DNA of 30,591 nt from VAZQ01 sp036498625 (GTDB lineage: Bacteria > Pseudomonadota > Alphaproteobacteria > Rhizobiales > Xanthobacteraceae). The stretch's first letter is position 1. Every line of letters begins with the position of its first letter. Below, piece by piece: positions 7,004-15,317 of this stretch. The stretch is from contig DASYFD010000011.1 in NCBI GenBank assembly GCA_036498625.1, positions 1 to 30,591 on the forward strand. The letters are read 5' to 3'. The position numbers and the translations under genes were made by a program. The notes below the pieces were generated by a model, which was not told the origin of the DNA, made no database searches, and saw only the letters and a program-made list of their open reading frames with translations.

Positions 7004-7987
7004 TCACTTCAAATCGAGCTTGAACAGCCGGATCGCATTCTGGCGCCCGATCTTCACTCGGTCACCCTCGCTGATGGGGGCGGCATCGAACCAGTCCGCC
7101 GCATCGCCGACCGCCTCGAACGGATAATCGGTCGAGAACATGATGCGGTCGGCGCCGATCTCCAGCATGGCATCGATCAAGGTCTGGCTGCGGAAATTGC
7201 CGGCGGTGGTGAGGTGGAAGTTGGCGCGGAAATAGTCGCCGATCGGCTTTTGGGCCGGGCAGCGATGGGCGGCCTTGGCCCAATTGTTGCGGTTGTCGAC
7301 CCGCCACAGGCTGTAGGGCAAGCCTTCCCCGAGATGACCGAGAATGATGTTCAGGCGCGGGCAGCGATCGAGCAGGCCCGATCCCATCAGCCGCAGCGCA
7401 TGGGTGGCGGCCTCCACCCCGAACCCCCAGGTCGGGCCCAGCAGCCAGGAATGTCCCTCATAGATCCCCGCCCAGGCCGGCAACGGGTTGCGTGGGTGCA
7501 GATAGAACGGCACGTCCAGGCGCTCGACCGTCTCCCAGAACGGCCAATAATCCGGCGTATCGTAATAGAGCGCCGCATTGGGATCAGCGACCTGCGAAAA
7601 GCCGTTGACCAGCGCGCCACAAAACTTGAGCTCGTTGACGCAGCGCTCCAATTCGCACGCCGCCAGCTCGGGATCCTGCATCGGCAAAGCAGCAAGACCG
7701 GCAAAGCGATCGGGCCGCCGTGCCACCTCCCCGGCCAGTTCGTCGTTGGCTCGGCGCGCAATCTCAGCGGCTTGGCCGGGATCGGCCAAACCCTGCACGG
7801 TCGGGGCGTTGAGCGACAGGATCATCATCTCCATGCCATGAGCATCCATCACGGCGATGCGCTCATCCTGCACGTCGATCAAACGGCGGCTCAATTCCGG
7901 CCAGCACCGGTCGGGCAGGAATACGCCCGAATCCGCCAGCGTCTCGGCGATCGCGAAGTGCTCCTCCAGCCCGATTTTCCCCTGCAT
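7004..7987 (-). CDS. Gamma-resorcylate decarboxylase-type amidohydrolase
   Basis: A 327-residue member of the amidohydrolase-2 decarboxylase group, very like gamma-resorcylate (2,6-dihydroxybenzoate) decarboxylase in length and block order. The N-terminus reads MQGKIGLEEHFAI with metal ligands E8 and H10. Then follow SLNAPTVQG, NGFSQVADPN, PFYLHPRNPLP (the H164 ligand region), NIILGHLGEGLPY (H218 region) and FSTDYPFE (D287 region). All expected divalent-metal ligands are present. The ATG at 7987 is chosen over an upstream TTG at 8032 because family members begin at MQGK and a strong GGAGGT lies five bases upstream. It is divergent from the importer operon. Expected reaction: non-oxidative, reversible decarboxylation of a dihydroxybenzoate to a diphenol. 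Related enzymes use 5-carboxyvanillate or salicylate, so substrate needs testing. Confidence 0.88.
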   Translation of the reverse strand: MQGKIGLEEHFAIAETLADSGVFLPDRCWPELSRRLIDVQDERIAVMDAHGMEMMILSLNAPTVQGLADPGQAAEIARRANDELAGEVARRPDRFAGLAALPMQDPELAACELERCVNELKFCGALVNGFSQVADPNAALYYDTPDYWPFWETVERLDVPFYLHPRNPLPAWAGIYEGHSWLLGPTWGFGVEAATHALRLMGSGLLDRCPRLNIILGHLGEGLPYSLWRVDNRNNWAKAAHRCPAQKPIGDYFRANFHLTTAGNFRSQTLIDAMLEIGADRIMFSTDYPFEAVGDAADWFDAAPISEGDRVKIGRQNAIRLFKLDLK

Positions 7988-8050
7988 CCCGACCTCCACC
8001 CGGCGCCGCCTCTCGCTATCTGGAGCAAGCAAGGCGGCCGCCCATAATCA

Positions 8051-8080
8051 TTGCCCGCTCTCGCGCTTCCTCGATATACT
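8051..8080 (+). promoter_or_regulatory. Candidate sigma70-type promoter for the Liv-type importer operon
   Basis: TTGCCC at 8051-8056 (4 of 6 to TTGACA), an 18-base spacer and TATACT at 8075-8080 (5 of 6 to TATAAT). The start of transcription would be near 8087, leaving a leader of about 60 bases before the ATG at 8147. It lies in the divergent space with the decarboxylase gene. Motif match only. Confidence 0.45.
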
Positions 8081-8146
8081 GCCGGCGCGCTCGACTATGC
8101 CCTGGATCAAGGGGCTGGGAAGCGAAGAATTCTGGGAGAGACGGAA

Positions 8147-9352
8147 ATGATCGGATCATCACATATCCGCGCCGCCTGGGCGGGCGTCGCCGCGCTGGCG
8201 CTCGCCGGCAGCACCGCCACTACGGCATCGGCGCAGACCATCAAGATCGGGTTGATCAACAGCTATTCCGGATTCCTCGCCCAGGCCGGCGACCAGATGC
8301 AGAAGGGCATCGACCTCTATATCAAGGAGCACGAGAAGGACCTGCCGCCGGGCGTCAAGATCGAGATCATCAAGCGCGACGACGCCGCCGCTCCCGAGAC
8401 CGGCAAGCGCGTCGCCCAGGAATTGATCACGCGCGATCACGTCCAGCTGCTGCTGGGCGTCGTGGGCTCGCCGATCGCAGCCGCCATCGCGTCGCTCACC
8501 CAGGAGGCCAAGGTCCCGCTGGTGATCACCAACGCGGCGGGCGCCGCCATACCGCGCATCTCACCCTATGTGGTGCGGTTCTCGTTCACGCTCTGGCAGC
8601 AGGCCTATCCGCTCGGGCAATGGGCCGCCAAGCAGGGCTGGAAGACCGCCTATACGGCGGTGAGCGATTTCATTCCCGGCCACGACACCGAAGCGGCCTT
8701 CACCAAGGGCTGGACCGACGCCGGCCTGAAGATGGTGGGCTCGGTGCGTTTCCCGACCACCAATCCGGATTTCGCGCCGTTCGTGCAGCGCATCAAGGAC
8801 GCCAAGCCGGACGTCGCCTTGATCTGGCCGCCGGCCGGCGAGCAGGCCACCTCGGTGCTCAAGGCGGTGCGGGACCTCGGCCTGCGGCAGGCCGGTGTCA
8901 ATATCGTCTCCACCCAGGATCTGGTTCCGGACGAGGAATTGCCCAATATGGGCGACGTTGCGCTCGGCCTGGTCACGGCCGGCACCTATTCGAGCGCGGC
9001 TGACCGGCCGGCCAACAAGGCCTTCCTGGCGGCCTGGAACAAGGAATATGCCGGCAAGGCCATTCCTGATTTCCTGTCCGCGCACGGCTGGGACGGCATG
9101 TCGGCGGTGTTCGACCTCATCAAGGAGACCAAGGGCAAGTTCACCGGCGACGAGGCGATCAAGTTCCTGGCCAACTGGAAGACCGCCAACAGCCCGCGCG
9201 GCTCGATCTCGATCGACCCGGCGACCCGCGACATCGTCCAGAACATCAACATGCGCAAGACCGAGATGAGGGACGGCAAGCTCGCCAATGTGGAGTTCGA
9301 CACCATCCCCAACGTCAAGGATCCGTGGAAGGAGCAGAACCCTCCCAAATAA
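8147..9352 (+). CDS. Liv-type ABC importer, periplasmic substrate-binding protein
   Basis: A 401-residue type I periplasmic binding protein of the Leu/Ile/Val (LivK) family. A signal peptide is evident: an arginine near the N-terminus, a hydrophobic core AAWAGVAALALAG, and a likely cleavage after TASA about 29 residues in. The mature part opens QTIKIGLINSYSG, typical of the family. The reading frame runs further upstream, but the ATG at 8147 is preceded by GGGAGAG and gives a proper signal peptide. It is first in the operon 8147-12775, with permease genes 81 bases downstream. The family binds amino acids, amides and aromatic acids such as benzoates. Given the neighbouring decarboxylases, an aromatic or hydroxylated acid is a reasonable guess, not shown. 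Confidence 0.92.
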   Translation: MIGSSHIRAAWAGVAALALAGSTATTASAQTIKIGLINSYSGFLAQAGDQMQKGIDLYIKEHEKDLPPGVKIEIIKRDDAAAPETGKRVAQELITRDHVQLLLGVVGSPIAAAIASLTQEAKVPLVITNAAGAAIPRISPYVVRFSFTLWQQAYPLGQWAAKQGWKTAYTAVSDFIPGHDTEAAFTKGWTDAGLKMVGSVRFPTTNPDFAPFVQRIKDAKPDVALIWPPAGEQATSVLKAVRDLGLRQAGVNIVSTQDLVPDEELPNMGDVALGLVTAGTYSSAADRPANKAFLAAWNKEYAGKAIPDFLSAHGWDGMSAVFDLIKETKGKFTGDEAIKFLANWKTANSPRGSISIDPATRDIVQNINMRKTEMRDGKLANVEFDTIPNVKDPWKEQNPPK

Positions 9353-9433
9353 GCCTGCCTTACGGCGACAGTGGCCGGTTGCGCGTGCCGGCCGCGTCGA
9401 TCTCTGCTCCACGCTGCGGCGTTGCTTGAGATC

Positions 9434-10306
9434 ATGGGCGACCTTCTGTCCGCTGCGATCAGCATTGCGTTCCATGGCCTCGCCATGGCGATGGTGCTCT
9501 ACCTCATCTCGGTCGGGCTCTCGGTGACCATGGGGTTGATGGGCTTCGTCAACCTGGCGCATGGCGCCTTCGCGATGGCGGGCGGCTATGCGCTCACCAC
9601 CCTGATGGGCCGCCTCCACCTGCCCTTCGCGCTGGCGCTCGCCGGCGCGATCGTCATCGTGGTGCTGGCCAGCTTCGTGCTGGAGCGGCTGCTCTACCGG
9701 CCGCTCTATGGGGCCGACGAGCTCGACCAGGTCCTGATGACCATGGGATTGATCTTCATGACGGTCGGCGCCGCCACCTATTTCTGGGGACCGGTCGCGC
9801 AACCGGTCCACCCGCCGGAGCTGCTCAGCGGCCAGATTCATCTCGGCTCCCGGGATTTTCCAACCTACCGCAGCTTCCTCATCCTGTGCGGCGTGGTGCT
9901 GGTCACCGGCCTGTGGCTCGCGCTCGAGCGCACGCGCTTCGGGGCTCAGGTGCGCGCCGCGGTCGACAATCTGCGCATGGCGCAATCGATCGGCATCAAT
10001 ACGTCGCAACTGTTCGCCCTCACCTTCGCGCTCGGCAGCGGCCTCGCGGCGCTCGGCGGCGCGCTCGGCGCCGAATTCCTTCCGATCGTTCCGGGCTATG
10101 CACTCGGCAACCTGGTCTATTTCCTGATCGTGGTCGCGGTCGGCGGGCTCGGCAGCATCCGCGGGCCGTTCGTGGCCGCGCTGCTGGTCGGCATGGCCGA
10201 TACCGCCTTCAAATATATCGCGCCCGAGCTCGGCGCCTTCTTCATCTACGCGCTGACCATGGCGATCCTGCTGTGGCGGCCGCGCGGCCTGTTCGGGCGT
10301 GCCTGA
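9434..10306 (+). CDS. Liv-type ABC importer permease, LivH type
   Basis: A 290-residue inner-membrane permease with about eight hydrophobic segments. It shows the LivH signature GLMGFVNLAHGAFAMAGGY near residues 34-52, and a cytoplasmic loop around ALERTRFGAQVRAAVDN that docks the ATPase. The ATG at 9434 begins at the expected family position; the frame is open further upstream but that part is not hydrophobic. The TGA overlaps the ATG of the next permease by one base (TGATG), indicating translational coupling. It works as a heterodimer with the LivM-type protein at 10306. Confidence 0.92.
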   Translation: MGDLLSAAISIAFHGLAMAMVLYLISVGLSVTMGLMGFVNLAHGAFAMAGGYALTTLMGRLHLPFALALAGAIVIVVLASFVLERLLYRPLYGADELDQVLMTMGLIFMTVGAATYFWGPVAQPVHPPELLSGQIHLGSRDFPTYRSFLILCGVVLVTGLWLALERTRFGAQVRAAVDNLRMAQSIGINTSQLFALTFALGSGLAALGGALGAEFLPIVPGYALGNLVYFLIVVAVGGLGSIRGPFVAALLVGMADTAFKYIAPELGAFFIYALTMAILLWRPRGLFGRA

Positions 10307-11304
10307 TGGTCGCCTCATCCGACATCGCTTCGCCCGCCATGCTCGACGCCTTCGCGCACCGGCACCGGTTGCGGGCCTATGAGGCGCTGCCCTGGCTGGC
10401 GGCGGTCGCGGCCTACTTCGTGTTTCCCGACTATCTGGCGCTGGGCGCGCAGATCCTGGCCACCATCCTGTTCGCGCTCTCGCTCGATCTGGTGCTGGGC
10501 TATGCCGGCATCGTCACGCTGGGGCATGCCGCCTTTTTCGGGACCGGCGCCTATACGGCCGGGATCCTGGCCGCCAATGGCTGGGGCGAGCCGATCAGCG
10601 GGCTCATCGCGGCCGGCGCCGCCGCCGGGGCGGTCGGGCTCGCCAGCGGCGTCATCATCCTGCGCACCAGCGGGCTCACGCTGCTCATGCAAACGCTGGT
10701 GGTGGCTGCACTGCTGTCCGAGCTCGCCAACAAGGCGACCCGGATCACCGGCGGCGCCGACGGGCTGCAGGGAATGGACGTGTGGCCGATCTTCGGCGCG
10801 TTCCGCTTCGATCTGTTCGGCCGCACCGCCTACATTTATTGCGCGGCCGTCCTTTTCATCGGCTGGCTCACGGTTCGATCGATCGTCTATTCGCCGTTCG
10901 GGCGCTCGCTGACCGGCATCCGCGAGAACGTGCTGCGCATGCATGCGGTCGGCTCGCCGGTGCGGCGCCGCAAGCTCATCGCCTACACGATCTCGGCCGC
11001 GCTGGCGGGCGTCTCCGGCGCCCTGATCGCGCAGACCGCGCAATTCGTGGGCTTGGGCGCGCTCGGGCTGGAGCGCTCCGGCACCATCCTGATCATGCTC
11101 ATCATCGGCGGCATCGGACAGCTCTACGGCGCCTTCATCGGGGTGACGCTCTACATGATCGCGCAGGATCGCTTTTCCACCATCGATCCTGTGTTCTGGT
11201 ATTTCTGGATCGGCCTGTTCATGATTTTCGTGGTGATTTTTGCGCGCGGCGGCGTGCTCGGCGTGATCGGGCGCGCACAGCGCAAAATCCGCAGGCCGTC
11301 ATGA
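10306..11304 (+). CDS. Liv-type ABC importer permease, LivM type
   Basis: A 332-residue inner-membrane permease, the second half of the translocation channel. It has about nine to ten hydrophobic segments. The LivM hallmark LDLVLGYAGIVTLGHAAFFG follows the second helix, and a cytoplasmic coupling region SPFGRSLTGIRENVLRMHAVG lies in the second half. The start overlaps the previous stop, and its own stop overlaps the next start in an ATGA arrangement. The short charged tail RAQRKIRRPS is cytosolic. Same operon and same substrate as the flanking transporter genes. Confidence 0.92.
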   Translation: MVASSDIASPAMLDAFAHRHRLRAYEALPWLAAVAAYFVFPDYLALGAQILATILFALSLDLVLGYAGIVTLGHAAFFGTGAYTAGILAANGWGEPISGLIAAGAAAGAVGLASGVIILRTSGLTLLMQTLVVAALLSELANKATRITGGADGLQGMDVWPIFGAFRFDLFGRTAYIYCAAVLFIGWLTVRSIVYSPFGRSLTGIRENVLRMHAVGSPVRRRKLIAYTISAALAGVSGALIAQTAQFVGLGALGLERSGTILIMLIIGGIGQLYGAFIGVTLYMIAQDRFSTIDPVFWYFWIGLFMIFVVIFARGGVLGVIGRAQRKIRRPS

Positions 11305-12056
11305 CGCAAGCCGCGCTCGAAACCAAAGGATTATGCAAGAGCTTCGGCGCGCTGCCGGTGGCGAGCGACATCGATCTCCGCCTCGAAAACGGCGCCCGCC
11401 ATGCGCTGATCGGGCCCAACGGCGCCGGCAAGACCAGCTTCGTCAATCTGGTTACCGGCGTGCTTTCCCCGAACGCCGGCCGCATCCTGCTCGGCGGCGA
11501 GGACATCACCCGGCTGACGCAAGCCGCGCGCGTCAAGCGGGGGCTGGTCCGCACTTTCCAGATCAGCGCGCTGTTCCGCCGCCTGACGCTGCTCGAGAAC
11601 GTGACGCTGGCGATCTCCGAGCGCGAAGGCACGGCCGACGATCTCGTCCGGCCGGCGGGCCGGCACCGCCAGGTGATCGAGGAGGGCCATGCGCTCCTGC
11701 AAGCGCTCGGGCTGGCGCAGGAGGCACTGCGACCGGTCAACGAGCTTGCCTATGGGCGCCAGCGGCTGGCCGATATCGCCGTGTCGCTCGCCCTCAAGCC
11801 CAAGGTGCTGCTGCTCGACGAGCCCGCCGCCGGGGTCCCCTCGGGCGAGAGCGGCGCCATCGTCGACATGATCGAGCGGCTGCCCGCCGACATCGCGTTC
11901 CTGATCATCGAGCACGACATGGAATTGGTCTTCCGCCTGGCCAATCGCATCACGGTGCTTGTGCAGGGCAGCGTCCTGGTCGAAGGCTCGCCGCAGGACA
12001 TCGCCGCGGATGCGCAGGTGCGACAGGTCTATCTCGGAGAGCGCGGACCGCGATGA
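11301..12056 (+). CDS. Liv-type ABC importer ATPase, LivG type
   Basis: A 251-residue cytosolic ABC ATPase. Walker A is GPNGAGKT (38-45), the Q-loop lies around RTFQIS (84-89) and the signature region reads ELAYGRQRL (148-156), where LivG proteins commonly have a tyrosine instead of LSGGQ. Walker B is KVLLLDEPAAG (168-178) and the switch histidine is in IIEHDM (H205). At the C-terminus there is a LivG-type extension ending in YLGERGPR. Start and stop both overlap neighbours by four bases (ATGA), so translation is coupled through the operon. It powers uptake together with the LivF-type ATPase. Confidence 0.93.
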   Translation: MTQAALETKGLCKSFGALPVASDIDLRLENGARHALIGPNGAGKTSFVNLVTGVLSPNAGRILLGGEDITRLTQAARVKRGLVRTFQISALFRRLTLLENVTLAISEREGTADDLVRPAGRHRQVIEEGHALLQALGLAQEALRPVNELAYGRQRLADIAVSLALKPKVLLLDEPAAGVPSGESGAIVDMIERLPADIAFLIIEHDMELVFRLANRITVLVQGSVLVEGSPQDIAADAQVRQVYLGERGPR

Positions 12057-12775
12057 GCACCCCGGACCGCGACGCCGACCTCACGCTCGAGCAGGTGCGC
12101 GCCGGCTACGGCCGCACCGTGGTGCTGGACGGCGTCTCGCTGGCGTTGCGCAGCGGCGCGACCCTGGCGGTGCTGGGACGCAACGGGGTCGGCAAGACCA
12201 CGCTCATGTCCACCATCATCGGCCACACCACCCTGCATGGCGGCCGCATCCGCTTCCGGGGCGAGGACATCACGGCGCTGCCGGCCTATGGGCGCTGCCG
12301 CAGCGGCATCGGCTTCGTGCCGCAGGAGCGCGAAATCTTTCCCTCGCTGACACTGGAGGAGAACCTGACGGTGGCGGCGCGACCCGGCCGCTGGACGCTG
12401 TCCCGGGTCTACGATTTCTTCCCGCGGCTGGCCGAGCGGCGGCGCAACCGCGGCAATCAACTGTCTGGCGGCGAGCAGCAGATGCTGGCCATCGGTCGCG
12501 CCCTGATGGGCAATCCTGCGCTGTTGCTGATGGATGAGCCGCTCGAGGGGCTGGCGCCGGTCATCGTCGACGCTCTCTTGTCGGGTCTCGACCGCTTGAA
12601 GCGGGAGGACGATCTCGCGCTGTTGCTGGTCGAGCAGCACGCGCGGCTCGCGCTCGAGATCGCCGAGAACGCCATCATCCTCGATCGCGGCGCGGTGGTC
12701 TTTTCCGGCGCCAGCCGGACACTGCTGGACGCCCCTGACCGGCTCGCCAGCCTGATCGGCGTGGGCCGGCATTGA
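12053..12775 (+). CDS. Liv-type ABC importer ATPase, LivF type
   Basis: A 240-residue cytosolic ABC ATPase, the second nucleotide-binding subunit. Walker A is GRNGVGKTT (42-50), the Q-loop lies at GFVPQEREIFPSLT, the signature is NQLSGGEQQML, Walker B is ALLLMDEPLEGLAP and the switch histidine is in LLVEQHAR. The block VPQEREIFPSLTLEENL is typical of LivF. The start overlaps the LivG-type stop by four bases. It is the last gene of the importer operon; a short hairpin follows at 12807-12827. Confidence 0.93.
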   Translation: MSTPDRDADLTLEQVRAGYGRTVVLDGVSLALRSGATLAVLGRNGVGKTTLMSTIIGHTTLHGGRIRFRGEDITALPAYGRCRSGIGFVPQEREIFPSLTLEENLTVAARPGRWTLSRVYDFFPRLAERRRNRGNQLSGGEQQMLAIGRALMGNPALLLMDEPLEGLAPVIVDALLSGLDRLKREDDLALLLVEQHARLALEIAENAIILDRGAVVFSGASRTLLDAPDRLASLIGVGRH

Positions 12776-12806
12776 TCGAAGCCGGAGCGACGCGCTTTTC
12801 GGAGCC

Positions 12807-12827
12807 TCGATGGCTTGCTACCATCGA
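12807..12827. other. Short hairpin between importer operon and hydrolase gene
   Basis: A perfect 7-base inverted repeat TCGATGG / CCATCGA with a 7-base loop. It lies 31 bases after the last importer gene and 42 bases before the hydrolase start. No T-run follows, so it is at best a weak terminator, or an operator for the downstream gene. Confidence 0.35.
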
Positions 12828-12869
12828 AGCGGGTCCGGCGGTCACGATCCGTTTGGGAGGGAGACGGCA

Positions 12870-14009
12870 ATGCGAAGAAACATGTGGCTTACGGCAATCG
12901 CCGGTTGGGCGTTGCTCGCTGGGCTTGGGCTTGGTGGCGCCGCCGCAGAGACCCGCACCACCTTGGACATCTATGTGGTCGACGTCGAAGGCGGCAACGC
13001 CACGCTGCTGGTTGCGCCCTCCGGCGAATCCCTGCTCATCGATACCGGCAATGTCGCCTCCGAGGCAGCGATCCGGGACGCCGATCGCATCCTGGCGGCC
13101 ACCCGCGATGCCCGCCTCACCCAGATCGATCACCTGATCGTCACCCATTGGCACAACGATCATTTTGGCGGCCTCGCAGAGCTCGCCAAGCGCATCCCGA
13201 TCCGGCATTTCATCGATCATGGCGCCAACGTCCAGCCGGCGCCCGCCGCCGACGATTTTCTGGCCAAGGTCTATCCGGAGCTCTACGCCAAGGCGAAGCA
13301 CACGGTGGTCAAGCCGGGGGACCGGATCACGATTCCGGGCCTGGAGGTGCGGGTGGTGACCGCTGCAGGCGAGACCATCAAGGCCGCGCTGCCCGGCGCC
13401 GGCGCCGCCAACCCGTATTGCGCCACCTTCAAGCCGGGCGAGAACAATGCCGAGGACCCGATGTCGGTCGGCGTCCATGTCAAGTTCGGAAAATTCCGCA
13501 CCATCCATCTGGGCGACCTGACCCGGAACAAGGAATTCGAACTGATGTGCCCCAATAACCGCATCGGCGCCGTCGACCTGCTCCTGGGCCTGCATCACGG
13601 GCAGGCCACCTCGAATTCCGAGGTCCTGGTCCACGCCACCCATCCGCGCGTCGCCATCATGAACAACGGCACCCGCAAGGGCGGCGAGCCGGAGACCATG
13701 CGGGTGGTCCATACCTCACCCGGTCTCGAGGATCTCTGGCAGATGCATTTCTCGCAGCTCAGCGGACAGGAATACACCGTGCCGAGCATATTCATCGCCA
13801 ACATGCTCGATGATCCGCTTTCCGCCATGCCGATGGCGCCGATCGCGGCGCCACCGTTCGGATCCAACGCTCCGCCGCCGCCGGCGCACAACGGGCGGGC
13901 CTATTGGATCAAGGTCAATGCACAGAGCGACGGAACCTTCACCGTGACCAATACCCGCAACGGTTTTTCCAAGACCTATGCGGTCAATCGGCGGGCGGGA
14001 ACGAACTGA
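12870..14009 (+). CDS. Exported metallo-beta-lactamase-fold hydrolase (ComEC-like)
   Basis: A 379-residue protein with an N-terminal signal peptide (MRRNMW, then a hydrophobic stretch to about residue 22, likely cleavage after AAA near 26). The metal-binding motif THWHNDHFGG (92-101) follows an IDTGN segment, giving the HxHxDH signature of the fold. Later ligand regions are IHLGDLTRNKE and the LGLHHGQ segment. The opening DIYVVDVEGGNATLLVAPSG resembles the hydrolase domain of ComEC and related exported proteins. There is no DNA-uptake membrane domain, so it is a stand-alone periplasmic hydrolase. GGGAGGGA lies upstream of the ATG at 12870; an earlier in-frame ATG at 12810 would bury the signal peptide and is rejected. 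Substrate unknown; it may be a phosphoester or lactone. It probably has its own promoter. Confidence 0.85.
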   Translation: MRRNMWLTAIAGWALLAGLGLGGAAAETRTTLDIYVVDVEGGNATLLVAPSGESLLIDTGNVASEAAIRDADRILAATRDARLTQIDHLIVTHWHNDHFGGLAELAKRIPIRHFIDHGANVQPAPAADDFLAKVYPELYAKAKHTVVKPGDRITIPGLEVRVVTAAGETIKAALPGAGAANPYCATFKPGENNAEDPMSVGVHVKFGKFRTIHLGDLTRNKEFELMCPNNRIGAVDLLLGLHHGQATSNSEVLVHATHPRVAIMNNGTRKGGEPETMRVVHTSPGLEDLWQMHFSQLSGQEYTVPSIFIANMLDDPLSAMPMAPIAAPPFGSNAPPPPAHNGRAYWIKVNAQSDGTFTVTNTRNGFSKTYAVNRRAGTN

Positions 14010-14094
14010 TCGAGGTGAGCCGCGTCGGGGCTCGGCCCGGCTCCTCGTCGCTCGGCGTCGATGGGTATTTGGCCAAAGTCTGGGAGCCGAGAGG

Positions 14095-15315
14095 TCAGCC
14101 GACGCTGGCAACGGGCTTGTCGCGAGCCGACATGACCATGGCCATGAGCTCCTGCTCGGTCATCGGTTTGGCAAACAGGTAGCCCTGACCGTTGTCGCAA
14201 CCGAACTCCGCGAGCTTCTGGGCGTCTGCGCTCGTCTCGATGCCCACCGCCGACGCCTTGCTGCCGAAGTTGTGCGCCAGCTCGATCATGCTCTTGCAGA
14301 CCTTTGCATTGCCCTCGTCATCCGCGCAGCCGTGGACGCAGGACCGATCGATCTTGATCTCCGCGAACGGCAGCTCCTTGAATATTCCGAATGATGAATT
14401 TCCGCGGCCGAAATTGTCGATCGCCAGGGAAACGCCGGCCTGACGAAGCCCGCCGACTCTTGATTTCAGGAGCGCCGTCTTGGTCAGCACCTGCGTTTCG
14501 GTCACGTCGAAGACGAGGCCGGGCCATTGATCGTCCGGCGGGCGATATTTCTCCACCAGGATGGCGACGGGGAGCCTCGCCAACGTGTCCACGTTGATGT
14601 TGACGGCGAACTTCAGAGGTGCCCCCGCCTTGAAAAACGCTGCGCTCGTCTTGACGGCACTGCCGATCGCCTGGGCCGCCAGCCCGGAGAGATCCTCCTC
14701 GCTGGCCCCTCCCAAAAACCGCGCCGGCGGCAACACGCCATGCTGAGGATGCGTGACGCGGACAAATGTCTCGGCGCCGACGACCATTCTCCTTTTAAGG
14801 TTCATCTGCGGCTGATACAGGAAGCTGATCCAATTGCTGGCGATCGCCTTCTTGAGCGAAAGATCCGGAGGCGAAACCAGCTCGGTGTTGAGCTTTTGCT
14901 CTTGGACCACCTTTCGAACGGTCGCGATGTCGATCGGTTTTTGCAGAACCGGAAGCATCGCCAGCGAAGCATCGTTGCCGATCTTGCGGAAGCTTTCGAG
15001 AAACGCCGGTTCACATCGGCCGAAAAGCTGCACGCGGCCGGCAAACTTGCATTCCCGCAGGGAAAAAAGCGCCCGTGTGCAATCGTGTGGATCGGTGGCA
15101 TTCAAATTGACGAACACGATATCCGGATTGTGATTTTCGACATTCTCGCCGAGGCGTCCACTGTTCACGAACTCCACCGTATTGACGCCAAGACCACGCA
15201 GGGTCGTGGCCAACCCCTTCAGATATCCGAAATCCGTGTCCACCACGAAGCAAAGCGAATGGCGTGCGCCGGCGGTTGATTCGGACTGGCTACGGGCCGC
15301 GTTGTTGAGCAGCAT
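14095..15315 (-). CDS. Pseudo-receiver plus degenerate EAL domain protein
   Basis: A 406-residue cytosolic signalling protein. Residues about 20-140 look like a response-regulator receiver: LCFVVDTDFG supplies the acidic pair and PVLQKPID the conserved lysine. The phospho-acceptor position, in IVFVNLNATD, is asparagine. Residues about 155-400 form an EAL domain: ETF (182-184) replaces EAL, and N239, E273 (VTET), D300, K321 (KID), E360 (GIET) and Q377 (QGY) are kept. The second aspartate of the usual DDFG is asparagine (DNFG, N301). Loss of that residue abolishes activity in studied EAL enzymes, so it may bind c-di-GMP without hydrolysing it. The ATG at 15315 starts two bases after the upstream DUF2336 stop, so the two are coupled. 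A TTG at 15357 is the alternative start. Confidence 0.85.
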   Translation of the reverse strand: MLLNNAARSQSESTAGARHSLCFVVDTDFGYLKGLATTLRGLGVNTVEFVNSGRLGENVENHNPDIVFVNLNATDPHDCTRALFSLRECKFAGRVQLFGRCEPAFLESFRKIGNDASLAMLPVLQKPIDIATVRKVVQEQKLNTELVSPPDLSLKKAIASNWISFLYQPQMNLKRRMVVGAETFVRVTHPQHGVLPPARFLGGASEEDLSGLAAQAIGSAVKTSAAFFKAGAPLKFAVNINVDTLARLPVAILVEKYRPPDDQWPGLVFDVTETQVLTKTALLKSRVGGLRQAGVSLAIDNFGRGNSSFGIFKELPFAEIKIDRSCVHGCADDEGNAKVCKSMIELAHNFGSKASAVGIETSADAQKLAEFGCDNGQGYLFAKPMTEQELMAMVMSARDKPVASVG

Positions 15316-15317
15316 GG

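Noticed and set aside
8561..10318. A 585-codon minus-strand open frame opposite the importer genes
   Set aside because: The opposite strand encodes intact LivK- and LivH-type proteins; the antisense product is low-complexity and charged.
12870..14009. A ComEC competence protein
   Set aside because: Only the hydrolase-like domain with a signal peptide is present; the channel and OB-fold parts are absent.
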